Position numbers and translations under genes: made by a program. From a virus, in IMG/VR virus record IMGVR_UViG_3300044712_001527, positions 1-33,556 of that record: 33,556 bases of DNA; one strand, written 5' to 3'. The notes beneath the pieces were generated by a model that had not been told where the DNA came from, searched no databases, and saw nothing but the letters and a program-made list of their open reading frames with translations. This document shows, piece after piece, positions 6,576-13,430 of the stretch. The stretch's first letter is position 1; the number at the start of each line of letters is the position of its first letter.

Positions 6576-6793
6576 TTCAGCACGTCCCGGTAAAGCTCCG
6601 CCGCAGTGGTGAGTGGGTTGTCCCCCATCAACAGACCTGTTCCGATGAACATCGCGATAACGAATGCACAGATACACACGAACAGTACGATGGCCCTCTT
6701 CCACCCCTCGATCTTGACCACCCACGCGAACAGCAGCACAGACGGGGCCGCGACGATGCACACGCCGATGATGCGGAGTAGTTCGCGGCTCAC
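6572..6793 (-). CDS. Two-TM membrane protein, 73 aa
   Basis: GTG at 6793 overlaps the preceding stop (GTGA). Two hydrophobic helices (about residues 7-26 and 33-56) are separated by a short basic turn (KIEGWKRA) and followed by a soluble tail (NPLTTAAELYRDVLK). Codon use is less GC-biased than in the replication genes. Holin-like size, but far from the endolysin; no family recognised. Confidence 0.65.
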   Translation of the reverse strand: MSRELLRIIGVCIVAAPSVLLFAWVVKIEGWKRAIVLFVCICAFVIAMFIGTGLLMGDNPLTTAAELYRDVLK

Positions 6794-7095
6794 GCCCGGG
6801 CCTCGCGGTAGGCGCGGACGGCGGTGCAGATGCCGCAGCCGCATGGAGTATCGAACGGGCCGAACTCGTCTCCTGCGTGGTAGTCGGCCAGCTTCTCGGC
6901 TTGCTCCACCACCGCGAGGAGCGGGGCGAGGCCAGTCTTGTGGCATGACGGGCACGGCGGCTTGTTGTCGCACGCATCCCACCCTGCGCGGCCGCTGGCC
7001 TGCTCCTGCCTTCCGCATGACTTGCAGACGCGCATCGGGTACTGGAGTCCATCGTTGTACCCGGTCACAACGAAGTAGAACCAAGGCTCACCCAC
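6790..7095 (-). CDS. Zinc-ribbon protein, 101 aa, paralogue of 5929-6216
   Basis: GTG at 7095 with GGAGG upstream; overlaps the upstream gene by 8 bases. PWFYF at residues 4-8, C24-x2-C27, GW at 38-39, then C48-x2-C51, matching the membrane-anchored protein at 5929-6216. It lacks the membrane helix and gains a helical segment and a C-terminal CGCGIC cluster (C85, C87, C90). Probably binds one or two zinc ions. Role unknown. Confidence 0.75.
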   Translation of the reverse strand: MGEPWFYFVVTGYNDGLQYPMRVCKSCGRQEQASGRAGWDACDNKPPCPSCHKTGLAPLLAVVEQAEKLADYHAGDEFGPFDTPCGCGICTAVRAYREARA

Positions 7096-7603
7096 GGGGC
7101 ACCTCCTTGCCGTCGAGGGCGGCGAGGGCGGCATTGAGGTCCAACTCCTGCTGGGTCGCGTAGTCATCACCATACCCGGATCTCCGGCGGATCTTCAGTA
7201 CCACACGAGTCAATTCCGCCACCCGCTCCAGCGCGGCGATCTTCTGGTCCCTTTCCGCCAGCCCCTTCATCGCGCCACGGTAGGTTTCCAATTCCGCCAC
7301 GTAGTTGCGGTTCTCATCCTCCAGCGCGGCGAGACGGGCGGCATCGGCTCTGCGTGCGGCGCACAGGCTCTCGATGTCACGGGTCCGGAGTTCAATGGTC
7401 TTGTTCAGGCGCTCGATCACCTGCTCCATCCTCGCCATGGGTTCCCGGTAGATCCCGCACGCCGGGCATGGCACCGCGAACCCCACGCGTTCCGCCACGA
7501 ACCGTTTGATCAGGTCCCGGATCTCCTCGAGCGCCCTCGTGGTCCGGGCCTCCGGGGACCGCTCGGATCCGTGTCTCGGGTAGCTCATGCCACCGCCTGT
7601 CAT
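7088..7603 (-). CDS. Coiled-coil protein with a CPAC knuckle, 171 aa
   Basis: ATG at 7603 overlaps the previous stop (ATGA); ATG at 7588 is an alternative. The N-terminal helical part ends in a single CPAC pair near residue 46; then a long coiled coil (about 60-135) rich in Glu, Arg, Leu and Ala, and a short helical end. A single CxxC could be shared between two chains. No family recognised; the adjacent gene is also coiled-coil. Confidence 0.7.
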   Translation of the reverse strand: MTGGGMSYPRHGSERSPEARTTRALEEIRDLIKRFVAERVGFAVPCPACGIYREPMARMEQVIERLNKTIELRTRDIESLCAARRADAARLAALEDENRNYVAELETYRGAMKGLAERDQKIAALERVAELTRVVLKIRRRSGYGDDYATQQELDLNAALAALDGKEVPRG

Positions 7604-8091
7604 GACTGCTCCTGCGCATCGCGGTGGACGTTCATGGTCAGGATCCTGTCAAGCTCCTGGACGAACTCGGACGCCATCAGGCGCATGGACGCGACGCGGG
7701 TCGGGTCCGACGAGAACTGCTGGTACTTCTCCCGCAGAATCTCGATGGACACGCGCCTCTTCTCCGCCGCGGCCTTGTGTGATTGGTCACTCGATGGGCA
7801 GTACATCTCTTCGTGCAGCAGGGCCATGCTCGCCTTGACTTCGGAAAGATCTGTTTCGCACTCTGCGATTGTCTGGATCAGCCTGATCTTTGTCCTGTTC
7901 AGCTCGTTCCACTGCTCACGGGAGTGCCATCCGCGGCCGTTCATCTCTTCCTTGAGCTTCACCAGTTGCAGTTCTGCGTCCTTCTTGGTGCGTGCCAGAG
8001 CCAGCCTCTTGTTCGCCATCTCGGCGCGCCTAGTGTGAATCTCTTGTTTGCGCCTGAGTGACACGTCAAGGTTCCCGTCTGAATTAGTCAC
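7600..8091 (-). CDS. Coiled-coil protein, 163 aa, atypical codon use
   Basis: GTG at 8091 overlaps the HigA-like stop (GTGA). Nearly all predicted helix, with heptad-like stretches (RRAEMANKRLALARTKKDAE..., EKRRVSIEILREKYQQF). Third positions are clearly less GC-biased than in most genes here (AGG, ACA, AAT and CTT codons are common), suggesting recent acquisition. It is translationally coupled to the HigA-like gene, in the slot where a toxin gene could sit, but nothing in it resembles HigB or another RelE-fold toxin. Confidence 0.7.
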   Translation of the reverse strand: MTNSDGNLDVSLRRKQEIHTRRAEMANKRLALARTKKDAELQLVKLKEEMNGRGWHSREQWNELNRTKIRLIQTIAECETDLSEVKASMALLHEEMYCPSSDQSHKAAAEKRRVSIEILREKYQQFSSDPTRVASMRLMASEFVQELDRILTMNVHRDAQEQS

Positions 8092-8621
8092 TTCACCTCC
8101 TGGGCCCGCGCCTCGAGTCGGCGCCGGGCCAGCGCCAGTCGGTAGTCGTACTCCAGCCGCAGCCAGAACTCCGGATCCCGTCCGAGCACGCGGCTCAGTC
8201 GGATGGCCGTGTCGGGCGTGATCGCGGTGCGGCCGTTGGCGATCTTCCAGGCGCCCTGGTAGCAGCGGCCCATCCGCCGGGAGAGTTCCAGCTGCGTCAT
8301 GCCGAGCTCCGCGAGTGCCTGGAGAATCGCGTCGGCCGGTCGGGTGGGGAGAGCCCGGGGATTTCCCGGCGCCGGCAGGGCAAGTGTCGACAGCTCTCCC
8401 CGTGAATCCGAGCAGGGCAGAGGGTCTCCTTGCCCGGGGGCGCTTGAGTCCGCCGCCCTGTCGATAGCGTTTGGTCCGGACGGGCGAGGCGAGGTCAGTG
8501 CGCACCTCGTGGGCAAATCAGGCGCCCCGCCCGTCCTCGGTTGCTGCCCAGCCGCCCGGCTTGGCTCCGTCTGGCGCCGGAGGTGGTAACCGCCGGGCAC
8601 GCCGCTGGGCAACTCGTTCAT
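8088..8621 (-). CDS. HigA-like antitoxin/XRE regulator with unusual N-terminal extension
   Basis: 177 residues from the ATG at 8621 (ATGA overlap). Residues 93-177 match the HigA antitoxin family: ILQALAELGMTQLELSRRMG helix-turn-helix, then NGRTAITPDTAIRLSRVLGRDPEFWLRL, the typical FW-x-L segment, and a helical tail. Residues 14-92 are Pro/Gly/Ser-rich, have weak third-position GC, and are encoded by a strongly base-paired stretch; HigA proteins normally lack this. No ATG, GTG or TTG lies in frame just before the domain, so its real start is unclear. No HigB toxin gene adjoins. It may act as a repressor or counter a host toxin; both are inference. Confidence 0.75.
   Translation of the reverse strand: MNELPSGVPGGYHLRRQTEPSRAAGQQPRTGGAPDLPTRCALTSPRPSGPNAIDRAADSSAPGQGDPLPCSDSRGELSTLALPAPGNPRALPTRPADAILQALAELGMTQLELSRRMGRCYQGAWKIANGRTAITPDTAIRLSRVLGRDPEFWLRLEYDYRLALARRRLEARAQEVK
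8346..8580 (-). ncRNA. Candidate structured RNA element inside the HigA-like gene
   Basis: Dense complementary segments. A three-way junction forms from 8478-8486 with 8528-8536 (9 bp perfect), enclosing hairpins 8490-8495/8504-8509 (6 bp, 8-nt loop) and 8511-8514/8524-8527. A second domain pairs 8346-8354 with 8393-8401 (9 bp perfect), enclosing hairpin 8355-8359/8365-8369 and the palindrome TGTCGACA at 8385-8392. Between them lie hairpins 8415-8423/8428-8435 and 8438-8442/8454-8458. The extent matches the low third-position-GC part of the HigA-like frame. Either strand could be the active RNA; I could not match a known class. Confidence 0.45.
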
Positions 8622-8758
8622 CGCGTCACCTGCGGGGCCGGCCGCTTGGCGACCAGTCGGTGGCACTCCACGCAGACGATCAGCACCCGGCCCGCGACGG
8701 CCACGTGCACCGCGGCCGGCCGCTTGCAGCCGGGCACCTGGCAGGGATCAGGCTTCAT
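8618..8758 (-). CDS. Small zinc-binding protein, 46 aa
   Basis: ATG at 8758 lies inside the end of the upstream gene (11-base overlap); the stop overlaps the HigA-like ATG (ATGA). Pattern C-x4-C then C-x2-C-H (CQVPGC ... CVECHRL) suggests a single zinc site like those in small HNH-type or recombination-associated phage proteins, but no catalytic motif is present. High third-position GC supports coding. Confidence 0.65.
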   Translation of the reverse strand: MKPDPCQVPGCKRPAAVHVAVAGRVLIVCVECHRLVAKRPAPQVTR

Positions 8759-9047
8759 GGCTGCGATCCTTCGGGATGGGAAGCTGGCCGAACAGGCGGC
8801 GCCACAGCGGAACCCGTTGGATGCTCCTTTCGCTCTCGACGCCGAAGAACCGCACCAGGTCGATACGACCGGGCCGGGTCTTTGCGACCTTCGAGCAAAA
8901 CTCGGTGTCCTGGTGGATCAGCCGCATCGCCGCGTTGATGTTCACCGGGGGATTGCAGGCCCGGCACGCCTGCCCGACGGACAGTCCTTTGCCGATTCCG
9001 GAGAGCAACTGCCGGCGCGACCTGCCGGTGAGATACCGCTGACTCAC
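8748..9047 (-). CDS. Hypothetical protein, 99 aa, possible DNA-binding
   Basis: GTG at 9047 overlaps the stop of the Rad50-like gene (GTGA). Basic throughout. The segment IGKGLSVGQACRACNPPVNINAAMRLIHQD could form a helix-turn-helix resembling those that read 'G-x-S-x-x-x-A' in phage packaging or regulatory proteins, but this is weak. Three Cys, one CRAC pair. No confident family. Confidence 0.65.
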   Translation of the reverse strand: MSQRYLTGRSRRQLLSGIGKGLSVGQACRACNPPVNINAAMRLIHQDTEFCSKVAKTRPGRIDLVRFFGVESERSIQRVPLWRRLFGQLPIPKDRSHEA

Positions 9048-11005
9048 GCCTTCACCTCCGCGGCCGCCTCAACGAGGCGCGCCGTGCCCGATTCCACCCA
9101 GAACGCATGAAAGCCGGGGCGAGAGGTCGCCTTCGGCTGGTCCGCGGTGGCGATCACCACCACCGACTCGATCTCCTCGGGGAGCCCCTTGAGGACCGCC
9201 TGCAGGGCCTGCTTGCCGGACGCGTCGAGGATCTCGCTGTCGTCGATCACCAGCGGCAGGCGCAGCTTCGCCGAGACCGCAGCCGCCAGGGCGAGCCCGA
9301 GGCGCAGCCGCTCCGACGTCGACAGGTTCTCCGGCGGGAGCGGCCGGTCCGTGCCCGCGCGGATGACCTGCAGCTCTACGCCCTTCGCGCCGGCGGCGAT
9401 CTCGATCCCGTACTCCCCGCCCGTGAGCATATGGAGGATGTAGTTCACGTCCACCGAGAACAGGCCGGACGCTTCCGCGACGATCCGCGACGGCAGGCCC
9501 TTCGGCTCAAGCAGGCCGACGATTCCCTCGAGGACCGCGACTTTCGCTTCGAGGTCCCGGACCGCCTGCACGTCCGCGGCGCGGGCCTCTTCCTGGGCCG
9601 CGACCAGCTTGTCCTCGGCGAACTTCTCGCGCTCGAGGTCCAGCTTCCACTCGGCGTCGGCGAGCTCGTCCGCGGCGGCCTGCGCGGCTCCTTCCACGTC
9701 CCCGATGTCGTCGATCCGGGCCTCGATCTCGCAGCGCCGCTTGGCCAGCGCCTCGAGGCGACCCGTGCCGGCTCCCCGGGCCTCGGCGGCCCGCAGGTTC
9801 GCCGCCTGGAGCGCGTGCTCGATCTCCGCGGCCTGCTTCCGGACGGTCGAGACCACGGTCCGCTGGGCCTCGTATGCGGTCGCGGCCTTGGAGTGCGCCT
9901 TGACCGCCTTGGCCTCGGCGGCCTTCAGGTCCGGGATCCGCGCCTTCCGGGCCTCGAGGGACGCCACGGAGAGCGGGCACTCGGCCGGCGCGTGGATCGA
10001 CGGGCACTGGACGCTGCCCCCGGCGGCGGCGCGCACGGCCTCGGTGGCGGAGACCAGATTCGATAGCGCGGCCTCCACCTTCTTCCCCAGGGCGGCGAAG
10101 TCGGTCTCGGCCTTGTCCTTCTCGACGTGGGCCTTCTTCAGCTCCACCTCGAGCTCCACGGGCGACCCGCCGACCGCGAAGACCAGCGACGGCTGGGCCG
10201 ACACGGTGGAGGTGCCCAGGGAGTCCATCTCCGCGGAGATCTTCCCCTGCTCCTCGACCAGCCGGACCAGCTCGTCAGCCTTCGCCTTGAGGTCGGCCGC
10301 GACGGTCCGCTTCTGCCGGGCCTCCGCCTCGAGGGCCAGCACGCGCGCGTGCGTCCGCTCGAGGTCCTCGGGCTCCGGGACCGGGCGGGTGGGGATCTCT
10401 CCCACCCGGCCCCGGGCGGCCTCGAGGTCGCGTTTGAGGTCGCGGCGCTTCTCGTAGACCCGCTTGTAGGCGCTCTCGAGCTGCGCCGGCCCGATCTCGG
10501 GTCCGTCCTTGGCCAGCCCGGCGGCGAGGGCCCGGCAGACGGCCTCGGTGGCGCCTTCCGCGCGGGCCAGCTCGCACACCTGGTCGATCGACAGCGGCGG
10601 GCAGATGAGCCGGGAGAGCAGGGCGCTCCGGGTCTTGCCGTCCACCGTGAGGAGGTGCGGAACGTCCAGGCACGCCTCGACGAGGTCGGCGTTCAGCGGG
10701 GGCGCGACCGCCTCCTGAGTCTTCCCGCCGGACCACTCGCGCCGGCAGACGAGGCCCGTGCCGTCGTCGGCCAGCATCTCGAGGCGGACCCGCATGGTGG
10801 ACGCCCCGACCCGCACGAGGCGCTCAGCCCCGCGGCCAGCGGCATCGGTGGAGCGGGCGCGCCCGGTCATGGCGTAGAGCATCGCGTCGCGGATGCTCGA
10901 TTTCCCGGCCCCGTTGCGGCCGGTGACCAGGTTGATCCGGGCGAACTCCATGTCGATCTCGGAGAGGCCCAGATAGTCCTTGGCGATCAAACGCGTGATT
11001 CTCAT
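9044..11005 (-). CDS. Rad50/SbcC-like SMC-type ATPase
   Basis: 653 residues from ATG at 11005 with AGGTG upstream. N-terminal Walker A GRNGAGKSS at 29-37, a long coiled-coil middle (about 190-540) interrupted by CPSIHAPAECP, a spread-out form of the zinc-hook position, and a C-terminal ABC half with signature LSTSERLRLGL and Walker B LPLVIDDSEIL. Rad50/SbcC proteins clamp DNA ends and control a partner Mre11/SbcD nuclease. No SbcD-like gene is present; the nearest nuclease is the PD-(D/E)XK protein two genes upstream. Likely role: recombination or end processing, possibly replication. Confidence 0.88.
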   Translation of the reverse strand: MRITRLIAKDYLGLSEIDMEFARINLVTGRNGAGKSSIRDAMLYAMTGRARSTDAAGRGAERLVRVGASTMRVRLEMLADDGTGLVCRREWSGGKTQEAVAPPLNADLVEACLDVPHLLTVDGKTRSALLSRLICPPLSIDQVCELARAEGATEAVCRALAAGLAKDGPEIGPAQLESAYKRVYEKRRDLKRDLEAARGRVGEIPTRPVPEPEDLERTHARVLALEAEARQKRTVAADLKAKADELVRLVEEQGKISAEMDSLGTSTVSAQPSLVFAVGGSPVELEVELKKAHVEKDKAETDFAALGKKVEAALSNLVSATEAVRAAAGGSVQCPSIHAPAECPLSVASLEARKARIPDLKAAEAKAVKAHSKAATAYEAQRTVVSTVRKQAAEIEHALQAANLRAAEARGAGTGRLEALAKRRCEIEARIDDIGDVEGAAQAAADELADAEWKLDLEREKFAEDKLVAAQEEARAADVQAVRDLEAKVAVLEGIVGLLEPKGLPSRIVAEASGLFSVDVNYILHMLTGGEYGIEIAAGAKGVELQVIRAGTDRPLPPENLSTSERLRLGLALAAAVSAKLRLPLVIDDSEILDASGKQALQAVLKGLPEEIESVVVIATADQPKATSRPGFHAFWVESGTARLVEAAAEVKA

Positions 11006-11012
11006 GGCGCAC

Positions 11013-11600
11013 CTACCAGTCGATGTCCGCCCCGGCGGCCGGAGCGGCGGGTGGAGGGGTCGCGGGACGCGGGGACGCGGCTCGCGGGGCGCCTCCGTTG
11101 CCACGGCGGGAGGGAGCGGCCGGGGCCGCGGAAGCGTCCTCGGTGACCTCGCCAGTGACCGGGTCCACGCCATCGGGAACATCGGTGGGCGCGTCGGCCG
11201 GACCGCGCGGGGAGTCGCCGCGCGGAGCCTCGTCGTCCTGGGTGACCATGACGCGGATGCAGTCCACCTGCTCCCCGAACGCCTCGCACTGCGAGGGGAA
11301 CAGGACGATCTTCTTGCCCACCCAGTTGTTGGTCTCGGTGCCGTACATCTTCGCGATCGACTTCGCGTTCGTCTTGTTGACAACGAACATCTTCTCTTCG
11401 CCCTTGCCCTCGCGCTTCCGCTTCTCCATCTCGACGAAGTGGATGACCGGCTTGCGCTCGGTCCCGCGGTTGGTCTTCAGGTCCTCCACCGCCAGCCTCG
11501 AGATCGTGAGCGCAACGCCGTCCTTCCCGGTCTTGCGCATCGCCTCGATCAGGTCCGCGGCCGAGATGTACTTGTTCGGGAACAGGAGTCGAATATCCAC
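11013..11600 (-). CDS. OB-fold, SSB-like protein
   Basis: 195 residues from a GTG with GGAGG six bases upstream. Residues 1-125 follow a common phage OB-type pattern: YISAADL at the start, KPVIHFVEM, then MFVVNKTNAKSIAKMYGTETNNW and CIRVMV. A Pro/Ala/Gly-rich flexible tail follows and ends GADIDW, an acidic-hydrophobic tip like the SSB C-terminus (DDDIPF) that recruits repair partners. It sits between the nuclease and the Rad50-like gene, which fits coating ssDNA during recombination. The binding role is inferred from pattern and neighbours. Confidence 0.7.
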   Translation of the reverse strand: MDIRLLFPNKYISAADLIEAMRKTGKDGVALTISRLAVEDLKTNRGTERKPVIHFVEMEKRKREGKGEEKMFVVNKTNAKSIAKMYGTETNNWVGKKIVLFPSQCEAFGEQVDCIRVMVTQDDEAPRGDSPRGPADAPTDVPDGVDPVTGEVTEDASAAPAAPSRRGNGGAPRAASPRPATPPPAAPAAGADIDW

Positions 11601-11601
11601 G

Positions 11602-12492
11602 TCACACCTCCAGTCGAACGCCGCCCACGGTCAACGTGAGCGGGCCCTCGTCATCAGCCTCAGCAGCCCGCTTGTACTCAAACGCGGGAATATCGATCGT
11701 CTGCGCGGTCTTCAGGTAGCCGGGCCACTGGCCGGTGAGCAGGCACTCGCCGTAGGTCGCCAGCGCGGCCTTGTACTTCGCCCGGCCGAGCTCGAGGGCC
11801 GTGTCGGCCAGCGTGTAGACGGCGCACTCGTACGGGGGCTCCTTCTCGAGCGCGAGGAACGCATACGTGTCGATAGACACGCCCAGCGCGGCGAACACGT
11901 CGAGGTAGAGAGCCGCGGACCAGTGGTACTTGAACGCCGCGATGGAGCGGCCGAACGCCTCGGGGCTGGCGTCCAGCGTGCTCTTGAGGTCGACGATCAT
12001 CCCGGCCCGCTCGAGCAGCGCGTCGGCGCGGACCTTCACCAGGACGCCGTCGATCTCGGCCACGGCGCACACCTCGAACCCGTCGGCCTTGGCAATGAGC
12101 TTGGAGGCGATCGGGTGTTCCCGGACGGTCAGCTTCACGCCCTGGCACGCGTCCCACGCCTCTTCCTTGAGGGCGATGAAGCCCTGGGCCTCGATGAGCT
12201 CGCGGGCCTCCTTCACGGCCTTGGTCCGGCCGTCCCCCGGCGGGCGCATCCGGTACGTCCGCTCGAAAAGCTCCGGCTCCAGCACGGCCGCGTGGATCGC
12301 CGTTCCGAGTTCCATCGCCTCGGTCGGCTCGCTGGGGTGCTCGATGCGGTACTTGGCGTGCCGGGGCGAGCGGGCGATGTCGGCCAGCCGGGAGGCGCTG
12401 GCGCAGTCCCAGGACAGGTACTCGGCCATCGGGACGTCGTGGTAGATCCCGGCCCCAGGGCAGAGAGCGGCTTCAGCCGCGGCGCCGGTCAC
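11602..12492 (-). CDS. PD-(D/E)XK exonuclease-like protein (RecE/DUF3799 type)
   Basis: 296 residues from a GTG overlapping the upstream stop (GTGA). Landmarks of RecE/Cas4-like exonucleases: SASRLADIARSPRHAKY near the N-terminus, ELGTAIHAAVLEPELF, then the catalytic region EIDGVLVKVRADALLERAGMIVDLKST, with Asp and the D-x-K pair, and a following helix YHWSAALYLD where related enzymes usually carry Q-x-x-x-Y; the Gln is not evident here. Proposed to resect dsDNA ends for annealing by a recombinase. No Redβ/RecT-like annealase was found, so it may work with the SSB-like and Rad50-like proteins. Confidence 0.8.
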   Translation of the reverse strand: MTGAAAEAALCPGAGIYHDVPMAEYLSWDCASASRLADIARSPRHAKYRIEHPSEPTEAMELGTAIHAAVLEPELFERTYRMRPPGDGRTKAVKEARELIEAQGFIALKEEAWDACQGVKLTVREHPIASKLIAKADGFEVCAVAEIDGVLVKVRADALLERAGMIVDLKSTLDASPEAFGRSIAAFKYHWSAALYLDVFAALGVSIDTYAFLALEKEPPYECAVYTLADTALELGRAKYKAALATYGECLLTGQWPGYLKTAQTIDIPAFEYKRAAEADDEGPLTLTVGGVRLEV

Positions 12493-12938
12493 GACCGGCT
12501 CCCGTAGACCGCCTCGTGGAGCTCGGCCCGCGCGAGGATGCAGTCGTTGTGCTCGGCGTGCTGGGCCGAGTCGTTGAGGTCGTGGATCACGCCGTGCTTG
12601 CCGCAGGAGCAGATGGGCTCGGCGTGGATGGCCACGCAGCCGAACTCCCCGCACGCGCACGGGCTCGCGGGGGCCGACTGGGGCTCCGGGGCCTGCGTCA
12701 TGCGGCCGAGCAGCTCGCCGATGCGCTCGTGCGCGGCGCCGACGGCCACAGTGGACGCCAGGGCCATGTTGTAGTTGCCGGAGCGGACGGCCTTGCGAAC
12801 CGTCTCGTTCGCCCGGAGCGCCTGCTCCAGGTGGTACTGGATGGTCTCCGCGTCGTGGATGCTCAGGAGGATCGACCGGACGAGGCTCTCGGCGGTCGGG
12901 ACCGGCGGTCGGACCGGTGGAACGTGGAACTGGTTCAT
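12489..12938 (-). CDS. Hypothetical Cys/His-rich protein, 149 aa
   Basis: ATG at 12938 with GGAGG seven bases upstream. The N-terminal two thirds are helical (HDAETIQYHLEQALRANETVRKAV...), then a possible zinc cluster CACGEFGC ... CSCGKHG followed by several His. It overlaps the nuclease start by 4 bases, so it may belong to the recombination set. No family recognised. Confidence 0.7.
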   Translation of the reverse strand: MNQFHVPPVRPPVPTAESLVRSILLSIHDAETIQYHLEQALRANETVRKAVRSGNYNMALASTVAVGAAHERIGELLGRMTQAPEPQSAPASPCACGEFGCVAIHAEPICSCGKHGVIHDLNDSAQHAEHNDCILARAELHEAVYGSRS

Positions 12939-12982
12939 GGGGTTACCTCCAGCGGCCCGGTAGCGCGAGCCGCCCGGGAGGT

Positions 12983-13210
12983 CTAGGCTTTGCGGGGGAC
13001 CGACAGGCTCGCTACAACCTGCCGGTCCCGCTGGCGGGTTCCGATCGACGGGGCGGTCGCTCCGGCGTCGGCTCCCGTTCCGTGGGCCTCGGGCGCTGAC
13101 ACGCCCGGGGCCTCACTGTCGATACCGAGCAGCCGCTCCAGTTCCAGGAGCAGCGCCCAGCCCATCGCCCCGATGCCGGGGCTGGAGTAGAGCCGGTCAG
13201 CGGGAGGCAT
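12983..13210 (-). CDS. Hypothetical protein, 75 aa
   Basis: ATG at 13210 with a purine-rich GAGGGGG upstream, overlapping the end of the RHH gene by 14 bases. A helical LELERLLGI segment is followed by an Ala/Gly/Pro-rich, probably disordered, tail. It is the second gene of the leftward unit. The function is not recognisable. Confidence 0.55.
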   Translation of the reverse strand: MPPADRLYSSPGIGAMGWALLLELERLLGIDSEAPGVSAPEAHGTGADAGATAPSIGTRQRDRQVVASLSVPRKA

Positions 13211-13430
13211 CCCCGCCCCCTCTCCGACCGGACATAGGGGCCGCTGCGGAAGCACGAGCTGAACGCTTCTTGCCAGTCGCGTATTCAGCAAGCACCGCCA
13301 ACAGCGGCCCCTCACAAACCTCCTGGAAAGTCAGCCCGCCCATGGCGAGCGCGGCCTTGGCCTTCCGATGCAGTTCCTCCGGGACCGCGATGCTCACGCG
13401 CCGGAGTGTCTTTGTGGCCGTGTTGCTCAT
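13197..13430 (-). CDS. Ribbon-helix-helix DNA-binding protein, first leftward gene
   Basis: 77 residues from ATG at 13430. The RHH core is clear: strand RRVSIAVP, helix EELHRKAKAALAMGG, turn LTF, helix QEVCEGPLLAVLAEY, then a basic tail (GKKRSARASA...RR). RHH proteins bind operators as dimers through the paired strands. A TTG 36 bases upstream would extend the protein, but that TTG is part of a good -35 element and the ATG sits where transcription should begin, so the ATG is preferred. As first gene of the lytic-direction unit and divergent from a second RHH gene, it is the best candidate for a Cro-like or early regulator. Confidence 0.82.
   Translation of the reverse strand: MSNTATKTLRRVSIAVPEELHRKAKAALAMGGLTFQEVCEGPLLAVLAEYATGKKRSARASAAAPMSGRRGGGDASR

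Noticed and set aside
8490-8590. Resemblance of the minus strand (GCCAG, CTGG, GCAACC, GGGGCGCC) to the SAM-I/SAM-IV riboswitch core
   Set aside because: The strictly conserved GGCAACC is AGCAACC, the spacing of the helices does not fit, and the three-way junction I can draw uses different pairings. Only a covariance search could revive this.
8341-8600. Group I intron, suggested by an AAACGCTAT match to a small tRNA-intron sequence on the minus strand
   Set aside because: No P7 pairing partner (an AGACTA/TAGTCC type match) or G-binding site could be found, and the shared 9-mer is likely chance.
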